Below are positions 5,812 through 13,512 of a stretch of 26,460 bases of DNA, piece by piece. Under the pieces are notes generated by a model. That model searched no databases. It saw only the letters and a list, made by a program, of their open reading frames with translations, and was not told the origin of the DNA. The position numbers were made by a program, and so were the translations under genes. Where the stretch lies: NCBI GenBank assembly GCA_947426265.1, contig CANEDJ010000018.1, positions 1-26,460 of the forward strand. The letters are read 5' to 3'. The DNA is from MGBC102946 sp022793145 (GTDB lineage: Bacteria; Bacillota_I; Bacilli_A; RF39; UBA660). Position 1 is the stretch's first letter. Each line of letters starts with the position of its first letter.

Positions 5812-7459
5812 AAAATAATCCAATAATTTCATTATCTATAACATCAATTTGCTCATAGTTTGGCCTCTTTGGAAGTCCTGGCATTGTCATAATGTCCCCA
5901 AGTAAAATTGTTATAAATTTGGCTCCTGCATAAAGTCTAATATCTTTTACATGAAGCTCATAATTGGTTGGATTTCCTAACTTATTTGGATCATCTGATA
6001 AAGAATATTGGGTTTTGGCAACACAGATTGGATATTGCTCATATTTTGTATTTTTTAATCTTTCTATTTTTTCTTTGGCTTCTTCTGAATAGCAAACTCC
6101 ATTCGCGTGATAGATATTTTTAGCAAGTTTTTCTAACTTTTCTTCTATAGAATCTTCAAGCTCATATTGATACTTTAAAACATGCTTTTCTTCACTCAAT
6201 TCTAATACTTTCTTTGCCAAAGATATTGCTCCTTCACCACCATTTACATAAGCAGTACTTTTCTCTAATGAAACCTGAAGTTCAGCACAAATGTCTTTTA
6301 ACGTTTTAATTTCTTCTTCTGTATCCGTTTGATATTGATTTAAACAAACCACGATTGGAATTTCAAATTGTTTTAAATTGCAAATATGCGCTTTTAAATT
6401 TGCTGCTCCTATTTTAATTGCTTCTATATTTTCTTTTAAAATGTCTTCTTTTTTTATTCCTGCATTATATTTTAATGATTTTAAAGTGGCTACTAAAACA
6501 ATAGCTGAGGGAGTTAAATTCCCTACTCTACATTTTATATCTAAAAATTTTTCAGCTCCCAAATCAGAACCAAAACCAGCTTCTGTAATAACATAATCAG
6601 ATAATTTTAAAGCAAGTTCTGTTGCAATCAAACTATTACACCCATGAGCAATATTAGCAAATGGCCCTCCATGAACAAGCGCTGGATTCCCCTCTAATGT
6701 TTGTACTAAATTAGGTTTGATAGCATCTTTTAAAACAGCCATCATACTTCCTGTGATATGAAGTTGTCCAGCTAAAACTGGAGTCCCTTCATAAGTATAG
6801 CCAATGACAATTTCATCAATTCTATTTTTTAAATCTTCCAAATCTTTTGCTAGACAAAATAATGTCATAATTTCACTTGCAGCAGTGATATTAAAATGTT
6901 CTTCTCGTTTCGTTTCTCTATCACTAGAGAATCCTATTTTTACGCTTCTTAAAGCTCTATCATTCATATCCAAGCACCTTGAGAACGATATGGTTTCAGG
7001 ATTTATATTTAGTTCATTCCCAAAATATAAATGGTTATCAATTGCTGCACATAACAAATTATTTGCAGTGGTAATTGCATGAAAATCTCCTGTAAAGTGC
7101 AAATTAATTTCTTCCATCGGAACAATTTGAGAATAGCCTCCCCCTGTTGCTCCTCCTTTCATTCCAAATACAGGACCTAATGATGGTTCTCTTAAAGCAA
7201 GAATTGCATTTTTTCCTAATTTACATAAAGCATCATCTAATCCAATACTAACTGTTGTTTTCCCTTCTCCATAAGGCGTTGGAGATATGGCTGTTACCAA
7301 AATCAATTTTCCTTTTTTCTCACCCTTTATTTTGTTTCCGTCTATTTTAGCCTTATCATTTCCATGACGTTCTAAATCATCATTTAAAACTCCAATTTTT
7401 TTCGCAATTTCTTCTATTTTTAAAGGAGAAATACGATGCGCTATTTCAATATCTGTCAT
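5810..7459 (-). CDS. fhs: Formate-tetrahydrofolate ligase
   Basis: This cytoplasmic enzyme makes 10-formyl-THF from formate, THF and ATP, feeding purine and formyl-Met synthesis or the C1 branch of acetogenesis. The 549-aa product has the usual length. It begins with the family-typical IEIAHRISPLKIEEIAKKIG. The P-loop is TPYGEGKTT (61-69), followed by GREPSLGPVFGMKGGATGGG-type sequence (seen here as LREPSLGPVFGMKGGATGGG), the highly conserved FTH4-ligase segment. The C-terminus carries GDIMTMPGLPKRP, also typical. I chose the ATG at 7459, which has AGGTGA five bases upstream; the in-frame GTG at 7468 is part of that ribosome binding site. A TATAAT (7482..7477) lies upstream but with a poor -35. 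It stands alone, convergent with the lysine-riboswitch gene. Confidence 0.98.
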   Translation of the reverse strand: MTDIEIAHRISPLKIEEIAKKIGVLNDDLERHGNDKAKIDGNKIKGEKKGKLILVTAISPTPYGEGKTTVSIGLDDALCKLGKNAILALREPSLGPVFGMKGGATGGGYSQIVPMEEINLHFTGDFHAITTANNLLCAAIDNHLYFGNELNINPETISFSRCLDMNDRALRSVKIGFSSDRETKREEHFNITAASEIMTLFCLAKDLEDLKNRIDEIVIGYTYEGTPVLAGQLHITGSMMAVLKDAIKPNLVQTLEGNPALVHGGPFANIAHGCNSLIATELALKLSDYVITEAGFGSDLGAEKFLDIKCRVGNLTPSAIVLVATLKSLKYNAGIKKEDILKENIEAIKIGAANLKAHICNLKQFEIPIVVCLNQYQTDTEEEIKTLKDICAELQVSLEKSTAYVNGGEGAISLAKKVLELSEEKHVLKYQYELEDSIEEKLEKLAKNIYHANGVCYSEEAKEKIERLKNTKYEQYPICVAKTQYSLSDDPNKLGNPTNYELHVKDIRLYAGAKFITILLGDIMTMPGLPKRPNYEQIDVIDNEIIGLF

Positions 7460-7496
7460 TCTTATCACCTAACTTCATTATACTAAATCGGAAGAA

Positions 7497-7527
7497 AAAA
7501 AGAAAGCTAGAAAGCTATTACTTTCTA
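7497..7527 (-). terminator. Intrinsic terminator after the carboxypeptidase / 214-aa gene pair
   Basis: TAGAAAG / CTTTCTA arms (7527..7521 and 7514..7508) close a 6-base loop; a T-rich tail with a seven-T run follows in the minus direction. It separates this unit from fhs and overlaps the stop codon at 7527..7525. Confidence 0.65.
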
Positions 7528-8169
7528 TACATGTGGATTCCAACTTTTTAAATATTCTAAACTTGCTTTTTCTTGACTCTCTACCAAAGAAAGTGCAGAA
7601 GGCCCCATTCTTCTAATTTGTTCTTGAAGTCCAAAAATAGCAAGTATCTCTCTTCCTTTTTCCCATGTTAATTTATAAGAACCTGGAGACATCGCATCAT
7701 AGTTATTACTATAGAGACGCTCCATAACTGATTTTGCGAAATTTCCTTCCATACTATAATTACCGATTGCATTCGCTTCCTTTATATAATCTTTTAAAAA
7801 CCATTCAATCATTCGATTTGAAAACGCTTTAAAATATGTAATTTGATTTAACAAGAAAAAGCCATCTAACCATTTTAGCTTTTTTTCTAAAATACTCGTT
7901 GCTCTATTTATGTTAGTAAGCATATCAAACATGATAATAAAACGAACCTCACTTTGTTCTCTGCTAAAATAGTCCAATCCTTTTTCACGAAATTGTTCTT
8001 CTAATTCTAAAATCTTCTTTTGGTAAATGTCTCCAATATTTAACAGTCTTACTTCAAAGCCTGTCATCGTAGAAATTTGACATACCAAGCTGGTCACTGC
8101 CGCAGCAAGTTGGTTACTGCTTCCTAAAAATTCATTTTTCTCATCTAATCTTGTCCATTTTTTTTCCAT
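7525..8169 (-). CDS. Cytoplasmic protein of unknown function, 214 aa
   Basis: I do not recognise this protein. It is soluble and mostly helical by composition, with no signal or membrane segment. The N-terminal half is neutral to acidic (LEEQFREKGLDYFSREQ about 55-71) and aromatic residues are frequent in the middle (FFLLNQITYFKAF). The ATG at 8169 has AGGAG 8 bases upstream and overlaps the end of the carboxypeptidase gene by 29 bases in another frame. The two are therefore cotranscribed and probably translationally coupled. The overlap suggests a role linked to cell-wall or envelope work, but nothing in the sequence shows a function. Confidence 0.75.
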   Translation of the reverse strand: MEKKWTRLDEKNEFLGSSNQLAAAVTSLVCQISTMTGFEVRLLNIGDIYQKKILELEEQFREKGLDYFSREQSEVRFIIMFDMLTNINRATSILEKKLKWLDGFFLLNQITYFKAFSNRMIEWFLKDYIKEANAIGNYSMEGNFAKSVMERLYSNNYDAMSPGSYKLTWEKGREILAIFGLQEQIRRMGPSALSLVESQEKASLEYLKSWNPHV

Positions 8170-9382
8170 TCTTTTTTCTTCTCCTCATTTTCTTTATTAC
8201 AAATATCATTACAATTAAACAAATAATCACGATTCCAATTGCAAGCTCCATATGTGCTTTTACATATTTTACAATATCAAAGGTAAGCCTTTTTCTTAAA
8301 ATAATATCTTGTTCATAAACTGTTTCATCTTGGTATTTGATTCTGAGAGTCCCCAATTTAGTTCCTACTTGTTCTTTTGATGTAATGACTTTAATTCCAT
8401 CATATTGATATTTTAAATCTTTCTTTTCAAAATCATTGGATAAATATTTTTCTAATGTTTTATCAGCATAAAAAGAAACATTATCTTCTTTGGTATATAA
8501 AGTATTTAAAGTGAGTAGTTTTTCTTTCTTTTCTACGATTTTTTGATTTCCATAATGACTCATAAAATATTCATATATTGTTTTGGCATCATATAAATTT
8601 TTTGGTCCTTCTTTATAAGGTGCCCTAGCTGTTACAAGCATATAATGAACATTATTCCAAGTAGCAATAGAAGCAAGACACAAACCAGCATCATAAGTGG
8701 TTCCTGTTTTTCCGCCTTCTAAATAATCCATTTCAATTCCATATCTTCTTTTATTTTTATCAATGGAATTATAAACGACAAATGAATTATCACTCATCTT
8801 ATAAGAAGAGGAGGTCATAATCTTTTTTAATTCTTCATTTCTTAAAGCATACTGAAAAATAATGGCTACTTCCTCAACCGTAGAATAATGTTCTTCTTCA
8901 TCAAGACCAGTTTCGTTTACAAAATGTGTATTTTTTAGTCCTAAATCTATTGCTTTTTCATTCATTAAGTTGATAAAGTTTACTCTTCCTCCTGCTACCA
9001 TTCTTGTAAGTGCCTGTGCAGCATCTGCCCCTGATGGAAGCAATAATCCATACAGCAAGTCGCGGTATGTTACACGTTGTCCAGCTTCAAACCCTGCCAC
9101 TGAGGCATTGGCTTCTTCTAAACCATAAAAATCTTCATTTGTTAACGTTATTTTCTCATCCAAATCATGGATATGTTCCATCGCTACAATTGCTGTCATT
9201 ATTTTTGTCATGGATGCAATAGAAATTTTTTCATAAGCACTTTTTTCATACAATATGATATTTTCATCTAAATTATACAAAATAGCATTTTTTGAATGGA
9301 TATTAAAATCAACTGCTTTCACATTAGAAACGGCTAAATATAAAGTTAGGATGACTAATACCACACGCAAATATGTTTTCAT
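8141..9382 (-). CDS. D-alanyl-D-alanine carboxypeptidase (PBP5/DacA-like, peptidase S11)
   Basis: This penicillin-binding protein trims the terminal D-Ala from peptidoglycan stem peptides outside the membrane. The 413-aa product has a signal peptide (about 1-23, ending SNVKA). The nucleophile motif is SMTK (S57, K60), the second motif is SGAD (S117-D120) and the third is KTG (225-227). The canonical second motif is S-x-N; here alanine stands at the N position, a variant to note. A C-terminal beta domain is followed by a membrane anchor (about residues 377-397) and an arginine/lysine-rich cytoplasmic tail, an arrangement like DacF/DacA anchors but with a true transmembrane helix. The ATG at 9382 is used; the GTG at 9391 is part of the GAGGTG ribosome binding site. 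The 3' end overlaps the 214-aa gene. Confidence 0.93.
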   Translation of the reverse strand: MKTYLRVVLVILTLYLAVSNVKAVDFNIHSKNAILYNLDENIILYEKSAYEKISIASMTKIMTAIVAMEHIHDLDEKITLTNEDFYGLEEANASVAGFEAGQRVTYRDLLYGLLLPSGADAAQALTRMVAGGRVNFINLMNEKAIDLGLKNTHFVNETGLDEEEHYSTVEEVAIIFQYALRNEELKKIMTSSSYKMSDNSFVVYNSIDKNKRRYGIEMDYLEGGKTGTTYDAGLCLASIATWNNVHYMLVTARAPYKEGPKNLYDAKTIYEYFMSHYGNQKIVEKKEKLLTLNTLYTKEDNVSFYADKTLEKYLSNDFEKKDLKYQYDGIKVITSKEQVGTKLGTLRIKYQDETVYEQDIILRKRLTFDIVKYVKAHMELAIGIVIICLIVMIFVIKKMRRRKKNGKKMDKIR

Positions 9383-9429
9383 ATCATTCACCTCTATAAG
9401 TATAATATAAAAAATTTGAAAAAACTAGT

Positions 9430-9458
9430 ATAAAAAAAAGAAAATTATTTTTTCTTTT
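9430..9458 (-). terminator. Terminator after the MATE-kinase fusion gene
   Basis: AAAGAAAA / TTTTCTTT arms (9458..9451 and 9445..9438) with a 5-base loop are followed by a long T-run on the minus strand. The stem is AT-rich and so weak, but it is well placed across the stop codon. Confidence 0.55.
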
Positions 9459-11424
9459 CCTTTAATACCTTAACAATCAAGTCAGCTGTCTTTTCTACTC
9501 CGAGTAAATCTACATTTAAGCACAATTCATAATGACTGGCATCTTTCCATTTCATATCTGTATAATGCTCATAATGTCGCTCTCTTGCTTTATTCACTTT
9601 CTCTATTTCTTTTGCTTGATTTTTTGAAATTCCATAATATTTCGTTACTCGATTTATTTTGTTTTCTAAATCACTATATAAGAAAATTCTAAAAACATTT
9701 TTTTCTTCTTTTAAGATATAATCTGCACATCTTCCAACAATGACGCAACTTCCTTTTTTAGAAATTTCTTTGATTGCATTTGATTCTGCTAAAAAAAGAG
9801 CATCATCATTACTAATATTTTGAAAGTATGAACGATTTAATTCTGATAATAGATTTCCTGCTCTATTTTGTTCTTGGCTTTCTATGTAAGTTGCTGATAA
9901 ACCACTTTCACTAGATACAATTTCAATTAAGTTTTTGTCATATAAATGAACCTTTAATTTAGAAGCGAGAAGCTCACCAACATATCTTCCACCTGAACCA
10001 TATTCTCGATTGATTGTAATAATTGGGCCTTGTTTTCCCATTTCTATGATTTGTTCTTTTCTAGTTTCTTCCTTTTTTCCATTTAATTTCTTTACTTCAA
10101 AGAATAATAAGGTTCCTGAGATTATGAATGCCAGTCCATCAGATACTGGTCCTGCATATAAAACTCCCATAACTCCAAATAGTTTTGTCAAAATGAAAGC
10201 TGCTGGAATAAAAATCAAAATTTGTCTTGATAGACTAAGCAAGGCTGCTTTTCCTGATTTTCCAATTGCTTGAAAGAAAATTCCTGATGCAATTTGAATC
10301 CCATTAAATATGGTTAGCATTAAAAAGATACGGAATGTCAAACATGCAAATTCATTATATAAAGCATCTCCTGAACCAAATATTCCAATTAATTTTTCTG
10401 GTATTGTTTGGAATAATAAAAATGCTATGACAGAAATCGAAAGGCTAAGCGTCAATACAATTTTTAAAGTCTGCTTTACTCTATCATAATTTCTAGCACC
10501 ATAATTAAATCCTACAATTGGCTGGCTTCCTGCTGCTATTCCTATCACAATACTAGATAAAATCTGATTGATTTTCATAACAATTCCAAGAACTGTAATT
10601 GGTATTTCACTTCCAAACTTACTAGTCGCACCATATTTGCTTAATAAATTATTTTGAACTGCAATAATAATGACAATTGACATTTGGGTTATAAAAGAAG
10701 AAATTCCAAGTAAAGATACCCTTTTCGCACTGTCTACCGAAAATGTCATGGTCTTCTTATTCATTTCAATTGATTTAAATTTAAATAAATAAGTTATATT
10801 CATGATAAATGTCACAAATTGACTGATAATGGTTGCCAAGGCGGCTCCTTTTACTCCCATATCCAAAACAAAGATGGCAATTGGGTCTAAAATAACATTT
10901 AGTATTGCTCCAATTACCATAGAAGCCATGGCATATTTTGGTGAGCCATCCGCTCTTATAATAGAGTTGAAAGTAGTTCCAATCATCATAAACGGAATTC
11001 CAAATGTGATAACATATCCATAATCAAGTGCATAGTTTTGTAGTTTTTCAGTTGAACCAAATAAATTGATTAAAGTAGGCAAGAAAATCAGTACAAAAAT
11101 GCAAAAAAGAATTGAAATGATGATGGAAGAAAAAATTCCACTCCATACTCCCTTTTCTGCTTCTTCTTTTTTCTTTTCTCCTAGTTTTAAACTTAAATAA
11201 GCAGATGTTCCATCTCCAAACATAAGTGCGAAAGCAAGACAAATAACGGTAATTGGAAAAACCACATTGGTAGCTCCATTTCCTAAATATCCTACTCCCC
11301 ATCCAATAAAAATTTGGTCTACCATATTATATAAGGCATTCACTACCAAAGATATAATACATGGAATGGAAAAAGCTTTTAATAATTTGCTTATTTTTTC
11401 GTTTCCCAAATCTAATTTTTTCAT
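9445..11424 (-). CDS. MATE-family exporter fused to a cytidylate-kinase-like domain
   Basis: The 659-aa product has two parts. Residues about 1-450 are a MATE multidrug/toxin exporter with some 12 membrane segments; it opens LGNEKISKLLKAFSIPCI and has the typical NALYNMVDQIFIGWGVG. A short linker (KKEETRKEQIIEMGKQG) leads into a cytidylate-kinase-like P-loop domain (about 466-659): ITINREYGSGGRYVGELLASKL is the nucleotide-binding segment of the Cytidylate_kin2 family, and VIVGRCADYIL and RIFLYSD follow as in that family. The frame is continuous, with no stop or frameshift at the junction. MATE proteins export cationic drugs with Na+ or H+; the kinase-like domain would lie in the cytoplasm, and its substrate is unknown. 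The ATG at 11424 follows AAGGAGGAG; the longer frame to 11457 lies in the leader hairpin. A promoter and attenuator-like leader precede it. Confidence 0.93.
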   Translation of the reverse strand: MKKLDLGNEKISKLLKAFSIPCIISLVVNALYNMVDQIFIGWGVGYLGNGATNVVFPITVICLAFALMFGDGTSAYLSLKLGEKKKEEAEKGVWSGIFSSIIISILFCIFVLIFLPTLINLFGSTEKLQNYALDYGYVITFGIPFMMIGTTFNSIIRADGSPKYAMASMVIGAILNVILDPIAIFVLDMGVKGAALATIISQFVTFIMNITYLFKFKSIEMNKKTMTFSVDSAKRVSLLGISSFITQMSIVIIIAVQNNLLSKYGATSKFGSEIPITVLGIVMKINQILSSIVIGIAAGSQPIVGFNYGARNYDRVKQTLKIVLTLSLSISVIAFLLFQTIPEKLIGIFGSGDALYNEFACLTFRIFLMLTIFNGIQIASGIFFQAIGKSGKAALLSLSRQILIFIPAAFILTKLFGVMGVLYAGPVSDGLAFIISGTLLFFEVKKLNGKKEETRKEQIIEMGKQGPIITINREYGSGGRYVGELLASKLKVHLYDKNLIEIVSSESGLSATYIESQEQNRAGNLLSELNRSYFQNISNDDALFLAESNAIKEISKKGSCVIVGRCADYILKEEKNVFRIFLYSDLENKINRVTKYYGISKNQAKEIEKVNKARERHYEHYTDMKWKDASHYELCLNVDLLGVEKTADLIVKVLKEKKK

Positions 11425-11489
11425 ATACTCCTCCTTCTTATGTGCGCAAAAAAACACAAGTATTTTTGCATGTGTTGTTCGTTATTCAT
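11421..11489 (-). CDS. Possible 22-codon leader peptide before the MATE fusion
   Basis: Within the mRNA leader a small frame begins ATG at 11489 and ends TGA overlapping the MATE start (ATGA). The peptide would be MNNEQHMQKYLCFFAHIRRR followed by SI. Codons 11-14 form the T-rich tail of the leader hairpin, and codons 18-21 are the MATE ribosome binding site itself, so part of the composition is forced. The ribosome binding site is weak (GAGTG), and the start codon sits in one arm of a 7-bp hairpin. It may be a real attenuator peptide or chance. Confidence 0.35.
   Translation of the reverse strand: MNNEQHMQKYLCFFAHIRRRSI
11448..11476 (-). terminator. Attenuator-like hairpin in the MATE leader
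   Basis: AACACATG / CTTGTGTT (11476..11469 and 11460..11453, one mismatch) are followed by seven T on the minus strand (ending at 11448). The hairpin lies between the promoter at 11561..11533 and the ribosome binding site, so it would prematurely stop the MATE transcript unless prevented. Confidence 0.55.
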
Positions 11490-11503
11490 TACACTCTGTA
11501 ATG
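11487..11503 (-). repeat. 7-bp inverted repeat in the MATE leader (operator or RNA hairpin)
   Basis: CATTACA and TGTAATG are perfect inverted arms around three bases. The repeat is about 25 bases downstream of the predicted transcript start, which suits either a repressor operator or a leader hairpin that hides the start codon of the small frame at 11489. Confidence 0.55.
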
Positions 11504-11532
11504 TACGTTTCTAATTTGACCAATGCTTTCAC

Positions 11533-11561
11533 ATTTTAGCACACAATTTTTTTAATTTCAA
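11533..11561 (-). promoter_or_regulatory. Promoter of the MATE-kinase fusion gene
   Basis: TTGAAA (11561..11556) and TAAAAT (11538..11533) are 17 bases apart, with an extended TG element. The block TGTGCTAAAATG is identical to that of the pheS T-box promoter. The start near 11526 leaves a leader of about 100 bases. Confidence 0.8.
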
Positions 11562-11570
11562 GAGATTTTG

Positions 11571-11598
11571 TAAAAGAAAAAGATGAAAATTTCATCTT
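11571..11598 (-). terminator. Intrinsic terminator after the DUF362 gene
   Basis: AAGATGAA and TTCATCTT pair around a 3-base loop (11598..11580), with a T-rich tail in the minus direction. The stem overlaps the stop codon of the DUF362 gene. Confidence 0.7.
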
Positions 11599-12469
11599 AA
11601 TCGATATTTATCAATTCATATTCTCTAGAACCAATTTCTTGTTCTACTGCTGCTTCTATTGTAAGTAATCCATTTCTTGATTCAATTCGTTCTATCATAT
11701 GGTTCTTTCCTGGGTCATTGGAATTATAAATCAAATCAATACATGCTTGGTCTAGGGCTACTGGGTCTTTAGAAGCTAAAATACCGATATCTTGCATACA
11801 TGGGTCCTCTGCTACTCCACAACAATCACAATCTACTGACATATTACACATGACATTGATATAGACAATATTATCTCCATAAAAATTGGTAATGGTTTTG
11901 GCTGCATCTGCCATTGACTTTAAAAATAAACTTTGTTCTACTTGAAACATATCATCAAAACTTGCATGTTCTTTTCCGCCTGTATGAATATATCGTTTTC
12001 CTTCTGAAGATGCCAAACCTATCGAAAGCTGTTTTAAAGCTCCTCCATATCCACCCATAGGATGTCCTTTAAAATGTGATAAAACAAGCATAGAATTATA
12101 ATCTTTCATTTTTGAACCTACAATATTTTTTTGAATAACGGTCCCTTTTTTATTTTCTAATACTTCTTCCCCTTCACTATCCAAAATGTCAACTGTAAAA
12201 TATTTGCTCCATCCATGTTTCTCCATTAACTTTATATGTTTTTCCGTGGTATCTCTTGCGCCATCGTAAGCAGTATTGCATTCTACTACAGTTCCATTTA
12301 CATGTTCTACTAGAGATTTCACAAATTCAGGTTTTAAATAGTTTTGGTTTCCTTCTTCTCCTGAGTGTAATTTCACAGCTACTTTTCCTTGTAATGTCAT
12401 TCCTAGTGCATCATAAATTTTAATTAGACTATCAGGTGTAAGACTTTTTGTAAATAATACGTTTTCCAT
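11597..12469 (-). CDS. DUF362 domain protein
   Basis: The 290-aa cytoplasmic protein matches the DUF362 family. It has an early KVAVKLHSGEEGNQNYLKPE segment, then VVECNTAYDGARDTTEKH, LSHFKGHPMGGYGGALKQLSIGL (a hallmark of the family; here split across about 130-153) and a C-terminal KDPVALDQACIDLI. A cysteine cluster (C208, C214, C216, C217, C224) could bind a metal or iron-sulfur centre. Many family members carry an added ferredoxin domain; this one does not. The biochemical role of the family is not established. The ATG at 12469 has GGAGGG upstream. It has its own promoter region with two inverted repeats and its own terminator, so it is monocistronic. Confidence 0.88.
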   Translation of the reverse strand: MENVLFTKSLTPDSLIKIYDALGMTLQGKVAVKLHSGEEGNQNYLKPEFVKSLVEHVNGTVVECNTAYDGARDTTEKHIKLMEKHGWSKYFTVDILDSEGEEVLENKKGTVIQKNIVGSKMKDYNSMLVLSHFKGHPMGGYGGALKQLSIGLASSEGKRYIHTGGKEHASFDDMFQVEQSLFLKSMADAAKTITNFYGDNIVYINVMCNMSVDCDCCGVAEDPCMQDIGILASKDPVALDQACIDLIYNSNDPGKNHMIERIESRNGLLTIEAAVEQEIGSREYELINID

Positions 12470-12487
12470 TTTTATCCCTCCAATAAG

Positions 12488-12528
12488 ATTATATCAATTA
12501 AAGTTTACTTTAAGTCAAGAATATCTTG
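12488..12528 (-). promoter_or_regulatory. DUF362 gene promoter with embedded inverted repeats
   Basis: TATAAT lies at 12493..12488; the best -35 is TTGACT (12518..12513), with a long 19-base spacer. The spacer carries a near-perfect palindrome, TTAAAGT-AA-ACTTTAA (12513..12498, minus strand). A second repeat, CAAGA-ATA-TCTTG, covers 12516..12528. The suboptimal spacer plus an operator-like repeat inside it suggests regulated expression, repressed or activated by an unidentified factor. Confidence 0.55.
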
Positions 12529-13257
12529 TCAATTTATTTCAACAATATCTCCTTCTTCTGGGTACATCATATTTTCCTGTTCTATCACAGGAATTGCATC
12601 ACTTCTATGAATTAAATAAAAATCTTTCTTAGAATATTCTTTCGCATATTCTAAAATTCTAGAAAATCCAATATGAGCTTCTGTAGTATTCATAACCGTT
12701 GTATCAATAAAAATTGCATTACTCTCTTTCACTAATGTATCTAAATTATCACATTCTGTTGTATCTCCTGTATATGCTATTTTATGGTCTCCTATTTCTA
12801 GCAAGTATCCATTGCAAGGAACACAAGTACTATGAATGAAAGAAAATGCTTGAATTGTAAAATTCGCTAATTCTAGTTTTTCCCCATCTATTTCTTGAAA
12901 AACAAGATTGTATTTTTCTTCTATCTTATCATATTTGTTTGGTTCATTATCTCCGTGTGTAAAATACATCAAATCAATTACTTTTTGTCTTAAACCTTTT
13001 GGTCCTATTAAAGTAAGCTCATTTTGTTCTTTTCTAATATAACGCATCAAAAGAAAGCAAGCAATATCTAAAAAATGGTCTGCATGAAAATGAGTTATTA
13101 CAATATATTTTATTTTTGATATATCTTTTTTCATGTCTTTCAGTTTAGCAAGTACTCCAGAACCAATATCAAATAATATTTCATCATTTACTAGAATACT
13201 ACTATTTCCTCTTGTTAAACTTCCCATCATTCCAGTACCAATAAAATCAATTTTCAT
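12529..13257 (-). CDS. MBL-fold metallohydrolase (RNase Z-like)
   Basis: The 242-aa protein begins with the beta-lactamase-fold signature GTGMMGSLTRGNSSILV and carries the zinc motif THFHADH (H56, H58, D60, H61). A later histidine lies in FIHSTCVPCNG and the bridging aspartate in AYTGDTTECD, with YLIHRSD near the end. This pattern fits the RNase Z/ElaC-like branch of metallo-beta-lactamase hydrolases. It lacks an obvious long exosite arm, so tRNA processing cannot be claimed; the substrate is unknown. The ATG at 13257 follows GAGGAGG; a longer frame to 13272 overlaps that site. The start overlaps the small GNAT gene by 11 bases. It is the last gene of the run that begins at 18093. Confidence 0.87.
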   Translation of the reverse strand: MKIDFIGTGMMGSLTRGNSSILVNDEILFDIGSGVLAKLKDMKKDISKIKYIVITHFHADHFLDIACFLLMRYIRKEQNELTLIGPKGLRQKVIDLMYFTHGDNEPNKYDKIEEKYNLVFQEIDGEKLELANFTIQAFSFIHSTCVPCNGYLLEIGDHKIAYTGDTTECDNLDTLVKESNAIFIDTTVMNTTEAHIGFSRILEYAKEYSKKDFYLIHRSDAIPVIEQENMMYPEEGDIVEIN

Positions 13258-13498
13258 TTTTTTCCTCCTCATATTTTTTTACATAAGAACAACTATATTT
13301 TGTGGTTATTCCCTTTTGTTCAAAATAAGGTAAAGCATATTCTACCAATTTTTTCGCAATTCCTTTTCCTCTATGATTGGGATTTACATAGGTATGAATC
13401 ATATCTACTGTATTAGAATCCAAATAGATAAATTCAATAAATCCCAACACTTCCTCTTTTTCTTCATATAAAATTTTATTATCTTCTATTTTAAACAT
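13247..13498 (-). CDS. Small GNAT-like acetyltransferase (NATD1/YidJ type)
   Basis: The 83-aa protein is a single short GNAT unit. The acetyl-CoA binding segment reads NPNHRGKGIAKKLVEYAL (about 39-56), then KYSCSYVKKYEEE, which matches the small Acetyltransf_CG/NATD1 family (about 90 aa). These proteins are predicted cytoplasmic N-acetyltransferases of unknown substrate. The ATG at 13498 follows AAGGAGG by 5 bases. It is 14 bases downstream of the DUF1835 gene and overlaps the MBL gene start. Confidence 0.85.
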   Translation of the reverse strand: MFKIEDNKILYEEKEEVLGFIEFIYLDSNTVDMIHTYVNPNHRGKGIAKKLVEYALPYFEQKGITTKYSCSYVKKYEEEKNEN

Positions 13499-13512
13499 AA
13501 AAGCCTCCTTTT

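Noticed and set aside
7457..7468. GTG start for fhs at 7468
   Set aside because: The GTG is part of the AGGTGA ribosome binding site for the ATG at 7459. The same logic rejects the GTG at 9391 for the carboxypeptidase.
11048..11302. Minus-strand 84-codon open frame inside the MATE gene
   Set aside because: It overlaps membrane helices of the MATE protein in another frame and has no translation signals; a shadow.
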